Source of the DNA: Maricaulis sp039978735
GTDB lineage: Bacteria; Pseudomonadota; Alphaproteobacteria; Caulobacterales; Maricaulaceae
Direction: 5' to 3'
NCBI RefSeq assembly: GCF_039978735.1
Contig: NZ_JBDWAS010000035.1
Span: forward strand, 124,001 to 188,000
Length of the DNA: 64,000 bases
Under the pieces are notes generated by a model. That model did not search any database and was not told the DNA's origin. It worked only from the letters and a program-made list of their open reading frames with translations. Of the stretch, positions 7,868-16,251 are shown in pieces. A program made the position numbers and the translations under genes. Each line of letters begins with the position of its first letter. Within the stretch, counting starts at the first letter, position 1.

Positions 7868-8779
7868 ATGGACAAGTTTCGCGCCTTGCAGATTTTCCGC
7901 CGTGTGGTGGAGCTGAACGGGTTCAGCGCAGCGGCGCGCGATCTCGATCTGTCCAATGCCGGGGTCAGCAAGACCGTCAGCGCCCTGGAGGCGGAACTCG
8001 GCGCCCAGCTCCTCGTGCGCACCACCCGCAAACTCCGGCTCACCGATACCGGGCAGGCCTATTACGACCGGGCGGTGGAGATCCTCGAAGCGCTTGCTCA
8101 CGCCGACGAGGCCGCCAGCGGGTCCGACGCGTCACCAAGGGGGCGGCTGCGCATCTCCGCCCCCATGTCGTTTGGCCTCACAGACCTGGCCGAGCGGCTT
8201 CCGCGCTTCCAGCAGCGCTATCCGGAGCTGATCCTCGATGTGGAGTTCAACGACCGGCAGGCCGACCTGCTGGAAGACGGTTTCGATGTCGCGCTGCGTG
8301 GCAGCGGCCCCCTGCCCGATTCTAGCCTGAAAGCGCGGCGTCTGCGCCCGCTGCACCGCCTGCTGTGTGCGTCGGCGGAGTATCTGGCCCGCCATGGCAC
8401 GCCGGAAACGCCGGAGGCGCTGACCAGCCACAACTGTCTCGTCTTCACGATGGCGGCACAGCCGAACAGCTGGGTCTTCCGGCGCGGCGAAGAGACGGTC
8501 GAGATTGTGGTTGCCGGCAATCAGCGCATCAACAATTCGATTGCGCTGTGCACGTCCGCGATCGCGGGCTGCGGCATTGTCCTGCTGCCGGACTTCGTCG
8601 CCGGCGGGCCGCTGGCCGAGGGCAGGCTGCAGCGCATCCTGCCGGACTGGCATGTCGACGACCAGCATATCCATGCCGTCTATCCAGCCCATCGCGAGCG
8701 CGCGCCAAAAGTGCGCGCGCTCATCGACTTTCTGGTCGCCGAATATGCGGAGGCTCAGGCGTTGACGTCGAAAGCGTAG
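7868..8779 (+). CDS. LysR-family regulator divergent from the cyclase operon
   Basis: A 303-aa LysR-type regulator with the standard N-terminal DNA-binding region (FRALQIFRRVVELNGFSAAARDLDLSNAGVSKTVSALEAELG) and an effector domain beginning GRLRISAPMSFGL. It resembles the large LysR subgroup with N-termini of the form MDKFRALQ. GGAG lies upstream of ATG 7868. Its 3' end overlaps the converging phoB gene by 25 bases. The 110-base gap to the cyclase gene is the likely shared regulatory region. Confidence 0.92.
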   Translation: MDKFRALQIFRRVVELNGFSAAARDLDLSNAGVSKTVSALEAELGAQLLVRTTRKLRLTDTGQAYYDRAVEILEALAHADEAASGSDASPRGRLRISAPMSFGLTDLAERLPRFQQRYPELILDVEFNDRQADLLEDGFDVALRGSGPLPDSSLKARRLRPLHRLLCASAEYLARHGTPETPEALTSHNCLVFTMAAQPNSWVFRRGEETVEIVVAGNQRINNSIALCTSAIAGCGIVLLPDFVAGGPLAEGRLQRILPDWHVDDQHIHAVYPAHRERAPKVRALIDFLVAEYAEAQALTSKA

Positions 8780-9444
8780 CCGGCCGAACGGACGGTGCGG
8801 ATGGGATCGCGCTCTTCCTTGGTGTTCAGCGCCTTGCGGAGGCGGCCGACATGGACGTCCACCGTGCGCGCCTCGACATAGACATCCGAACCCCAGACCG
8901 CATCGAGCAATTGCTCGCGCGAGAAAACCCGGCCGGGATGCTGCATGAGATAGTCCAGCAAGCGGAATTCCGTCGGGCCGAGATGGATCTCACGGTCAGA
9001 GCGTTTCACGCGGTGCGCGACCCGGTCCATCGTGATGTCACCGGCGGTGATCACATCCTCGGCGAGGCCCGGGCGGATCCGGCGCAGCACGGCGCGGATA
9101 CGGGCAAAGAGCTCGGTCATCGAGAAGGGTTTGACGACATAGTCGTCAGCGCCCGTATCGAGCCCGCGTACCCGGTCGGTCTCCTCGCCGCGCGCCGTCA
9201 GCATGATGATCGGCACATTGGCGGTTTCCTGGCGGCCGCGCAGGCGGCGGCAGACCTCGATCCCGGAGACCTTGGGCAGCATCCAGTCGACGAGCACCAG
9301 GTCCGGCGTGGTCTCCTCGGCCTGCATCAGGGCGTCCTCACCGTCACCGGCGACGGAGACCTGATAGCCTTCCTTTTCCAGATTGTACTGCAACAGGGTG
9401 GCGAGGGCGTCTTCGTCTTCGACCACGAGAACTTGAGGCTTCAT
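8755..9444 (-). CDS. phoB: Phosphate response regulator PhoB
   Basis: A 229-aa OmpR/PhoB-class response regulator. The receiver domain begins KPQVLVVEDEDALATLL (acidic pocket) and has the phospho-acceptor strand LVLVDWMLP and PIIMLTARGEE, with the lysine in ADDYVVKPF. The C-terminal winged helix includes HLGPTEFRLLDYLMQHPGRVFSREQLLD and VDVHVGRLRKAL. It is the last gene of the pst-pho block. It should bind the Pho box seen upstream of pstC. Confidence 0.97.
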   Translation of the reverse strand: MKPQVLVVEDEDALATLLQYNLEKEGYQVSVAGDGEDALMQAEETTPDLVLVDWMLPKVSGIEVCRRLRGRQETANVPIIMLTARGEETDRVRGLDTGADDYVVKPFSMTELFARIRAVLRRIRPGLAEDVITAGDITMDRVAHRVKRSDREIHLGPTEFRLLDYLMQHPGRVFSREQLLDAVWGSDVYVEARTVDVHVGRLRKALNTKEERDPIRTVRSAGYAFDVNA

Positions 9445-9469
9445 CGTTCCGTCTCCACGATCAAGGTCA

Positions 9470-10156
9470 TCAAGATTTGGCGTCGTCCGCCTCGAGCGGC
9501 CCGGCTGTCACCATGAAGTGCACAGCCTCGGCGACATTCGTCGCGTGGTCGCCGATACGTTCGAGATTCTTCGCCACAAAAAGGATGTGAACACCCGGCT
9601 CTACCTGGCCCGGATCTTCGGTCATGCTCATCAGCATCTGCCGCACGAGCGCGTTATAGCGTTCGTCGACCTCGTCATCGGTGCGCCAGACCCGGATCGC
9701 CGGTTCGACATCGGCCGAGGACAGGGCATCGAGCACTTCGTGCAGCTGTTTCACGACGATCGCGCCGAGCCGCTCGACCTGGTCGAGCAGGGAGAGCGGC
9801 GCGTATTCGGCCAGGTCCTCCGCCCGGTAGGCGATATTCTTGGCGAGATCGCCGACGCGTTCGAGATCGCTGGCGATCTTCAGCGCGGAAATCGTCATGC
9901 GAAGATCGGTGGCCAGCGGCTGACGCAGGGCGAAGAGACGCAGCACGCGCTTTTCGACATCGTCCTGCATCGCGTTGACCTGCTTCTCGCGCTCGCGCAC
10001 GCCTGCCACGAGGCTGGCATCGCGGCGGACAATGGCAGAGAGCGCCGTTTCCAGCTGGGTTTCCACCATGCCGCCCATGCGGGCGAGTTCGTCGGCCAGC
10101 TGGTCGAGCTCCTCGCCATAGGCGGTGACGATATGTGCGGTCTTGGACAGCGCCAT
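9470..10156 (-). CDS. phoU: Phosphate signalling protein PhoU
   Basis: A 228-aa all-helical PhoU protein made of two three-helix repeats, each with the metal-binding-type motif (ISALKIASDLERVGDLAKNIAYRAEDL in the first; LFVAKNLERIGDHATNVAEAV in the second). PhoU couples Pst transporter state to PhoR and keeps the regulon off in phosphate excess. It lies between pstB and phoB with short gaps on either side, as in Caulobacter. Confidence 0.97.
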   Translation of the reverse strand: MALSKTAHIVTAYGEELDQLADELARMGGMVETQLETALSAIVRRDASLVAGVREREKQVNAMQDDVEKRVLRLFALRQPLATDLRMTISALKIASDLERVGDLAKNIAYRAEDLAEYAPLSLLDQVERLGAIVVKQLHEVLDALSSADVEPAIRVWRTDDEVDERYNALVRQMLMSMTEDPGQVEPGVHILFVAKNLERIGDHATNVAEAVHFMVTAGPLEADDAKS

Positions 10157-10185
10157 TGCGCTACCTCCTCATCTGGCGCCGGCCC

Positions 10186-11001
10186 CTAGCCGAAGCGCCC
10201 TGTGATGTAGTCCTGCGTGCGCGGATCGCGCGGGTTCGTGAAGATGTCCTCGGTGCGGCCGAATTCGACCAGCGTGCCCATATGGAAGAAGGCGGTGCGC
10301 TGGGACACGCGGGCGGCCTGCTGCATCGAGTGGGTCACGATGATGATGCAGTAATTCTCGCGCAGCTCGTCGATCAGTTCCTCGATCTTGGCCGTCGCGA
10401 TCGGGTCGAGCGCCGAACACGGCTCGTCCATCAAGATGACTTCCGGATTGATCGCGATCGCGCGGGCAATCACCAGACGCTGCTGCTGGCCGCCGGACAG
10501 GCTGGTGCCCGGATCGTTCAGGCGGTCGGCCACCTCGTCCCACAGCCCGGCCTTCTTCAGGCTGCTCTCGACAATCCCGTCCAGATCGTCACGCGACAGG
10601 GCCAGGCCGTGAATGCGCGGACCGTAGGCGACATTGTCATAGATCGACTTGGGGAACGGGTTGGGCTTCTGGAACACCATGCCGACGCTGGCGCGCAGCA
10701 CGACGGGATCGATCGACTTGTCGTTCACCTCGGCGCCATCGATCTTCAGCGAGCCGGTCACCCGGGCCCCCTCGATCGTGTCATTCATGCGGTTGAGACA
10801 ACGCAGGAAAGTCGACTTGCCGCAGCCGGACGGCCCGATGAAAGCCGTCACCGAGCGGTCCGGAATGTCGATCGAGACATGGTTGAGAGCCTGCTTGCCG
10901 TCATAGGCGACACAGACATCCCGCGCGACCACCTTGATCGGCGGCTCGGTTTCGCCGAAGCCGGCATTCTGGTCGAGGATGTGGGACTGATTGTCGGGCA
11001 T
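10186..11001 (-). CDS. pstB: Phosphate ABC transporter ATP-binding protein PstB
   Basis: A 271-aa cytosolic ATPase of the high-affinity phosphate importer. Walker A is GPSGCGKST, the signature is LSGGQQQRL, and Walker B is EVILMDEPCSALD, followed by the H-loop VTHSMQQ. I chose ATG 11001; a longer ORF from 11052 only adds unrelated residues that overlap pstA. It starts 4 bases after the pstA stop, consistent with one transcript. Confidence 0.97.
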   Translation of the reverse strand: MPDNQSHILDQNAGFGETEPPIKVVARDVCVAYDGKQALNHVSIDIPDRSVTAFIGPSGCGKSTFLRCLNRMNDTIEGARVTGSLKIDGAEVNDKSIDPVVLRASVGMVFQKPNPFPKSIYDNVAYGPRIHGLALSRDDLDGIVESSLKKAGLWDEVADRLNDPGTSLSGGQQQRLVIARAIAINPEVILMDEPCSALDPIATAKIEELIDELRENYCIIIVTHSMQQAARVSQRTAFFHMGTLVEFGRTEDIFTNPRDPRTQDYITGRFG

Positions 11002-11005
11002 GGGG

Positions 11006-12751
11006 TTACCATCTCCGCTCGAAACGGCGGCGCAGATAGATCGCCAGGGCATTGAAGCCGATCATCAGCGCCAGAAGAACAAGAATGGCGGCCGCGGTGC
11101 GCGCCTCGAAGGCCCGTTCGGCACCGTCGGACCACAGGAAGACCTGCACGGGCATCACCGTGGCCGGCTGGGTCAGGCCTTCCAGGCCCAGCGTCGGCGC
11201 GTCGGCGATGAAAGCGACCATGCCGATCATCAGGAGCGGCGCGGTTTCGCCCAGCGCCTGGGCCAGGCCGATAATGGAGCCTGTGAGGATGCCCGGCGCC
11301 GCCAGCGGCAGCACATGGTGGAACACCGACTGCGTCTTGGATGCGCCGACGGCGAGCGCCGCCTGGCGGATCGATTGCGGCACGGCCTTGAGAGCGGCGC
11401 GCGAGGCGATGATCACCGTCGGCAACGTCATCAGCGAGAGCACCAGCCCGCCGACCAGCGGCGCTGAACGCGGCAGGCCGAACGCGTTGATGAAGACCGC
11501 CAGGCCCAGCAGGCCGAACACGATGGACGGAACGGCGGCCAGGTTGTTGATATTGACCTCGATCAGGTCGGTCAGCCGGTTCTTCGGCGCGTACTCTTCC
11601 AGATAGATCGCCGTGAACACACCGACCGGCACTGACAGGCAGATCACGATCAGCATGGTCAGGATCGAGCCGAACAGCGCGCCCTTCACACCCGCCAGTT
11701 CCGGCTCGCGGCTGTCGGCATTGCTGAAGAGGTAGGTGTTGAAATCGGTACGCACGAGGCCGCGGGCCTCCAGCGCCCGGGTCCAGACGATGGCCTGGTC
11801 GGAAACCCGGCGGCGGCTTTCCGGCGTCTCGATCACATAGAGCGTCCAGTCCGTTGCGCCAGAGATGCCTGCAGCGTCACCCAGCATCACTTCACCGCTG
11901 GCCGACCGGCCATTCGCGTCGAGCGCGGTCAACCGCACGGCAACACCGCTCAACTCGACGAGGATGGTGGGCAGGTCCCGGTTCAGCTCGATCCGGCCGT
12001 CATTCTCGGCGAGTTCCTCGCGCAGGACCTGCGCCTGGGCGGACAGGCGCTCGGCTTCATAGAGCGCATCCTCGGCATCGCTTCCCTCAAGCTCGGCCGC
12101 CAGATTGCGCGCCCGCAGCGCGCGTGCGTCGAGCGCCGTCGCCTCGGCCCGCATGGTCGCCATCGCGTCCTCGACCAGGCTGGAGAAGTCCGGCGCGCTT
12201 GAGCGCAGTACCAACCCGTCGCCCGCATCCTCGATCGTCAGGAGACCGCCGGTCAAAAGCGTCCGGTCTTCGACAAGCCGGCCCTTGAGATAGAGATCGA
12301 GATCGTCGGCGATCGGCATGCGGAAGGTGTAGGTCTCGCCGACCAGCGACGGATCGGCCAGAACCGCATCCATCAACCGGGTCGCGTTGAGCGGCGTATA
12401 AAGGCCGAACAGGTTGCGCAGGTCGCGGCGCGCCGTGACCTCGGGGAATTCGGCCCGGATGGCATCCTGAAGGACGCGGCTGTAGGCGCCGCGGCGCAGC
12501 GAGGCTTCGCTGGCATCGCCTTCCGGATCGACCACGGAGCGGTCGAGATGCACCGGCAGGACCAGCTGGTTGACGGTGAAGGCGGGCAGGCCCTGGGACA
12601 GGATCGAGATCAGCAGGATCACCAGGATGCCGACGGCCGACGCCACGGCGGCCAGCCCGGCCGCGCGGAAGCGCAGCTCGGCCCGGTAGCGCCGCGGCAA
12701 TTGACGGCTCACCGCATCGCGAATGGACGTGGTGTCGGACGTATCAGTCAT
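11006..12751 (-). CDS. pstA: Phosphate ABC transporter permease PstA (long form)
   Basis: A 581-aa inner-membrane permease of the Pst phosphate importer. The C-terminal third holds the typical permease core (GVFTAIYLEEYAPKNRLTDLIEVNINNLAAVPSI and the EAA-like loop RQAALAVGASKTQSVFHHVLP). Between the first membrane helix (residues about 30-55) and this core is an insertion of about 270 residues, Arg/Ala/Glu-rich and likely periplasmic. Long PstA proteins with such a region (DUF3333 type) are known in alphaproteobacteria. It overlaps the end of pstC by 8 bases. No pstS is present in the window. Confidence 0.95.
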   Translation of the reverse strand: MTDTSDTTSIRDAVSRQLPRRYRAELRFRAAGLAAVASAVGILVILLISILSQGLPAFTVNQLVLPVHLDRSVVDPEGDASEASLRRGAYSRVLQDAIRAEFPEVTARRDLRNLFGLYTPLNATRLMDAVLADPSLVGETYTFRMPIADDLDLYLKGRLVEDRTLLTGGLLTIEDAGDGLVLRSSAPDFSSLVEDAMATMRAEATALDARALRARNLAAELEGSDAEDALYEAERLSAQAQVLREELAENDGRIELNRDLPTILVELSGVAVRLTALDANGRSASGEVMLGDAAGISGATDWTLYVIETPESRRRVSDQAIVWTRALEARGLVRTDFNTYLFSNADSREPELAGVKGALFGSILTMLIVICLSVPVGVFTAIYLEEYAPKNRLTDLIEVNINNLAAVPSIVFGLLGLAVFINAFGLPRSAPLVGGLVLSLMTLPTVIIASRAALKAVPQSIRQAALAVGASKTQSVFHHVLPLAAPGILTGSIIGLAQALGETAPLLMIGMVAFIADAPTLGLEGLTQPATVMPVQVFLWSDGAERAFEARTAAAILVLLALMIGFNALAIYLRRRFERRW

Positions 12752-14444
12752 ATTTTTCCCGGTATCTCTGGACCACACGCAGGGCGATGACGTTCATGAT
12801 CAGGGTGATGACAAACAGGACGAGACCCAGCGCAAAGGCCGACAGGGTCTTGGGGCTGTCGAATTCCTGGTCGCCCGTCAGCAGCATGACGATCTGCACG
12901 GTGATGGTCGTCACCGATTCCAGCGGATTTGCGGTCAGATTGGCGCCCTGGCCCGCGGCCATGACGACGATCATGGTCTCGCCAACGGCACGCGACACGG
13001 CCAGCAGGATCGCGCCGACAATGCCCGGCAGGGCCGCCGGCATCACGACACGCGTGATCGTCTCCGAACGGGTCGCGCCCATGGCATAGGAGCCGTCGCG
13101 CAGTGTCTGCGGCACGGAATTGATCACATCGTCGGACAGCGAGGAGATGAAGGGGATGATCATCACACCCATCACGAGTCCGGCCGAGAGCGCGCTCTGG
13201 GTCACCACATCGTCGAAACCGAGCCAGGTGAACAGGCCGCGGATCGCCGGGCCCACCGTCAGCAGCGCGAAGAAGCCGTAGACGACCGTCGGGATACCGG
13301 CGAGGATTTCCAGCACCGGCTTGGCCGTCGCGCGGAAGCGCGGGCCGGCATATTCGGACAGGTAGATCGCCGACAGGAGACCGATCGGCACGGCCACGGC
13401 CATCGCGATCAGCGTGATCAGCGCCGTACCGGCAAACAGCGGCACCGCGCCGAAGGCGCCGGACTGGCCGACCTGGTCGGCACGCAGGGCGATCTGGGGC
13501 GACCATTGCAGGCCGAACAGGAATTCGGAGATCGGCACGGTCGAGAAAAAACGGATGCTCTCGAACAACAGCGAGAAGACGATGCCGACCGTGGTCAGGA
13601 TCGCCAGCACGGAGGAAAGGAGCAGCAGGCCGGTGATCAGCCGCTCGACATGGTTGCGGGCGCGGAAATCCGGGATGACCTGGCTGCGCGTGCGCAACAG
13701 ACCGCCGGCTGCAAAAGCCAGCGCCAGAACAGCCACGAGATATCGGATGCGATCCTGATAGCGGGCCACGATACGGGCGGCGGCGTTCAGTTCGGCGCTC
13801 TCGCGGCTGGACAGCGCCCCGTTGGCGATCTGCATGGCATCGGACAGGAAGAGCTGGCGTTGTTCACGCGGCGCCTGGACGAGCTCGAAGCCCGCGAGCT
13901 GACGCATCGACGCGCCGGCGGCCTCGGCCTCGCTGCCGACGGCTGCGACCAGTTCGGCGCGCCGGGCGATCGCGGCCTCTTCGGCAGCCGTTGCGGCATT
14001 CAGCGCTTCGCGCTGGTCCTGCTGCAACTGTTCGAGACGGGCCGGATCGCGCTCCTCGCCACGTGCGCTGCGCAGGCGCTGCATGTCGTCGCCGATGGCA
14101 TTGACGCGCTCGCGCAGCTGCAGGGCCGCGCCACGGAATTCCTCATACTCGGCATCCGACAGAAGGCGCTCGTCGACACGGGCATTCAGAGCGCTGGCTT
14201 CGCGCTGAAGCTCGGAAAAGGTCAGGCGTTCAACGGCCTGTCCACCGAAAATGCCGTAGGCAGCGAGCAGCAGAAAAGCCGGCAGGCCGGTCCAGATCGC
14301 AACATAATAGCCATGATAGTTCGGCAGCGAGTGGAGACGGACCGTATTGCCGTTCACCGCGCCGATCGCCCGCGCCCGGCCGACATAGAACCCGCCCGCC
14401 AGCATGACGATGACCATGAGAGCAACGATGGCGATCACTGACAT
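12744..14444 (-). CDS. pstC: Phosphate ABC transporter permease PstC (long form)
   Basis: A 566-aa permease partner of PstA. The C-terminal part has the core motifs (FLFGLQWSPQ, AVPIGLLSAIYLSEYAGPRFRATAKPVLEILAGIPTVVYG, YAMGATRSETITRVVMPAALPGI). As in the neighbouring PstA, the N-terminal half is extended: two helices flank a charged coiled-coil-like region (about residues 75-190) rich in Glu/Arg/Ala. ATG 14444 has AAGGA upstream. The Pho box at 14520-14552 lies immediately upstream, so the pst genes have their own PhoB-controlled promoter downstream of phoR. Confidence 0.95.
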   Translation of the reverse strand: MSVIAIVALMVIVMLAGGFYVGRARAIGAVNGNTVRLHSLPNYHGYYVAIWTGLPAFLLLAAYGIFGGQAVERLTFSELQREASALNARVDERLLSDAEYEEFRGAALQLRERVNAIGDDMQRLRSARGEERDPARLEQLQQDQREALNAATAAEEAAIARRAELVAAVGSEAEAAGASMRQLAGFELVQAPREQRQLFLSDAMQIANGALSSRESAELNAAARIVARYQDRIRYLVAVLALAFAAGGLLRTRSQVIPDFRARNHVERLITGLLLLSSVLAILTTVGIVFSLLFESIRFFSTVPISEFLFGLQWSPQIALRADQVGQSGAFGAVPLFAGTALITLIAMAVAVPIGLLSAIYLSEYAGPRFRATAKPVLEILAGIPTVVYGFFALLTVGPAIRGLFTWLGFDDVVTQSALSAGLVMGVMIIPFISSLSDDVINSVPQTLRDGSYAMGATRSETITRVVMPAALPGIVGAILLAVSRAVGETMIVVMAAGQGANLTANPLESVTTITVQIVMLLTGDQEFDSPKTLSAFALGLVLFVITLIMNVIALRVVQRYREKYD

Positions 14445-14519
14445 TCAAAGTGTCCTTCGGACGTCCGGCTTCGGGCCGGCTGCGCGGCAGGCGTGACAGA
14501 TACTGGGTGTCGCGGCCCC

Positions 14520-14552
14520 CGTTTATGACAGAGTCGCTACAGTTTTGTGACA
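14520..14552 (-). promoter_or_regulatory. Pho box upstream of pstC
   Basis: On the minus strand three 11-base phased repeats are visible: TGTCACAAAAC, TGTAGCGACTC and TGTCATAAACG. They fit the PhoB recognition pattern of CTGTCAT-like half sites spaced 11 bases apart. The site lies 76-108 bases before the pstC start, between phoR and pstC. Confidence 0.8.
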
Positions 14553-14580
14553 ACGCACGGCCAGTCTGCAGACGCAGCCG

Positions 14581-15975
14581 TCAGACGCTTTCGCGGGCCC
14601 GCTCGCGCACAGCGGCAGGAACCGGCAAGAAGACCGAGAATACAGACCCTTCGCCCGGTGCGCTCTCGACCGTGAAGCCGCCGCGATGGCGGTTCACGAT
14701 ATGCTTCACAATGGCCAGTCCGAGACCGGTTCCTTCCTTCGGACCGCTCTTCTGGCCGTCGACGCGATAGAATCGCTCCGACAGGCGCGGCAGGTTCCGG
14801 CGCTCGATTCCCTTGCCCTCATCGCGGATACGAACCGCAAAATACCGCTCGCGCGGCTCTGAGGCCGGCGCCGCCAGTGTGAGACGGCTGGCCTGTGCAC
14901 CCAGTACCAGCTCGGGACGTTCGGCCTCGTCGCGCATCAGCGGTCCGGCGATCTCGATCTGCACAGCAGAGCCTTCGGGAGAGTATTTGATCGCGTTCTC
15001 GATCAGATTGAGCAGCACTTCCATCAGCTGGTCGCGGTCGCCGATAGCCGGCGCCGAGGCCGGCTTGCGGACGGTGAGGCGGATCGCCTTCTCCTCCAGC
15101 TGCGGCCGCAGATAGTCGCGGGCATCCTCGACCAGGGCCGACAGATCCGTCTCGCTGCTGGGCGGCACGTGCTCGTCCATCTCGACGCGCGACAGGGACA
15201 AAAGATCGTTGATCAGGCGCTGCATGCGCTCGGTCTGGTCGAACATGATACCCAGAAAGCGCTCGCGGGCCTCGCTGTCGTCACGTGCATGCCCTCGCAG
15301 CGTCTCGATAAAGCCCGCCAGCGAGGCGAGCGGCGTGCGCAGCTCATGGCTCGCATTGGCGAGGAAGTCGGCCCGCATGCGGTCGGCGCGCTTGATCGAG
15401 GTTTCGTCGGAAAGCACCAGCATGGCCCGCCAGGGCATGACCCGGTCGTCTTCGGCGCGCAGCGGTGCCACGAAAGCCCGCACATGGCTCTCGACCGGTG
15501 CCATCATGGAGTATTCGACGGGGTCGACGGCCTGGCCGCGCAGCGCCGTGCTGACCGCTTCAAGTACCTGCGGCTGACGCAACACGGCCGACAGATGTCC
15601 CGCCGCCGATCCGAGACCGAGGAATTCCCGCGCCGCGGGATTGGCCAGCTCGATCCGGCCGCCTGCCCCGATCAGCAGGACAGGGATCGGCAGGCTGTCC
15701 AGCATGTGCTGGGCCCGGGCCTGCGGATCCACCGGCGCTGGCGCGCTGTCATCCGCAGCCGGCCCGGTCGCAGGGTTCAGCGTGGTCGACACGGTCAGGT
15801 AATAAAACGTCGACAGTCCTGCTATAGTGGCGATGGCGACGAGGGTTTCGACAAAGCCGAGTTCCCCGAACATCCAGAACAAGAGGATGACGATCGCGCC
15901 AAGCGCTGCAACGGCCGCCGTATCCCGGCGCCGAATCCGGATCAGGGGCCGTTCGTCTGCAGAAGGCTGCCTCAT
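14581..15975 (-). CDS. phoR: Phosphate sensor histidine kinase PhoR
   Basis: A 464-aa membrane histidine kinase. Two hydrophobic helices (residues about 15-60) precede a PAS-like region (LDSLPIPVLLIGAGGRIELANPAAREFLG), the dimerisation/phospho-acceptor box FLANASHELRTPLASLAGF, and the ATPase domain with N box (LLNLIENAIKYSPEG), G1 (IRDEGKGIE) and G2 (GTGLGLAIVKHIVNRHRG). I chose ATG 15975 because CGGAG is 5-6 bases upstream. PhoR phosphorylates PhoB when phosphate is low; the Pst-PhoU complex restrains it. It is divergent from the RND efflux operon. Confidence 0.95.
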   Translation of the reverse strand: MRQPSADERPLIRIRRRDTAAVAALGAIVILLFWMFGELGFVETLVAIATIAGLSTFYYLTVSTTLNPATGPAADDSAPAPVDPQARAQHMLDSLPIPVLLIGAGGRIELANPAAREFLGLGSAAGHLSAVLRQPQVLEAVSTALRGQAVDPVEYSMMAPVESHVRAFVAPLRAEDDRVMPWRAMLVLSDETSIKRADRMRADFLANASHELRTPLASLAGFIETLRGHARDDSEARERFLGIMFDQTERMQRLINDLLSLSRVEMDEHVPPSSETDLSALVEDARDYLRPQLEEKAIRLTVRKPASAPAIGDRDQLMEVLLNLIENAIKYSPEGSAVQIEIAGPLMRDEAERPELVLGAQASRLTLAAPASEPRERYFAVRIRDEGKGIERRNLPRLSERFYRVDGQKSGPKEGTGLGLAIVKHIVNRHRGGFTVESAPGEGSVFSVFLPVPAAVRERARESV

Positions 15976-16120
15976 TCTGACTCCGTTTGCATCCGATCCG
16001 GCAAGCCGGGGCATCTAACAAAAAAATAAGTGCCCACGGGCTAGTTGAAGCTCTATCGCATATTCGCAGTGCCACGCGAAGCCGTGACGCCACCGGAAAC
16101 CGGGACGCACCAGGGATGCA

Positions 16121-16229
16121 TCTCGAAAATCGAGAGAGTTTTCATGCCATTCGCTATAGATTTAGTGTTTTTCGATAAAAATCTGTTGACTTTCGAGATG
16201 CCTTTTCTAGGATGCAAAAATCATCGAGA
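16121..16229 (+). promoter_or_regulatory. Promoter and putative operator of the RND efflux operon
   Basis: TTGACT (16186-16191) and TAGGAT (16208-16213) with a 16-base spacer form a plausible sigma70 promoter. The element TCGAGA recurs three times: 16130-16135, 16193-16198 (inside the spacer) and 16224-16229 (just after the -10). The first copy is part of a perfect palindrome, TCTCGA-AAA-TCGAGA (16121-16135). The arrangement suggests a repressor site; no regulator gene lies next to the operon. Confidence 0.5.
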
Positions 16230-16251
16230 TCGTGACGTGCGGGGACAACGC

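Noticed and set aside
12723..14441. A 572-codon plus-strand frame opposite pstC, and similar long frames at 6168-7916, 21948-23843 and 24453-26339
   Set aside because: These mirror well-supported genes, lack start signals and have the skewed composition of antisense frames.
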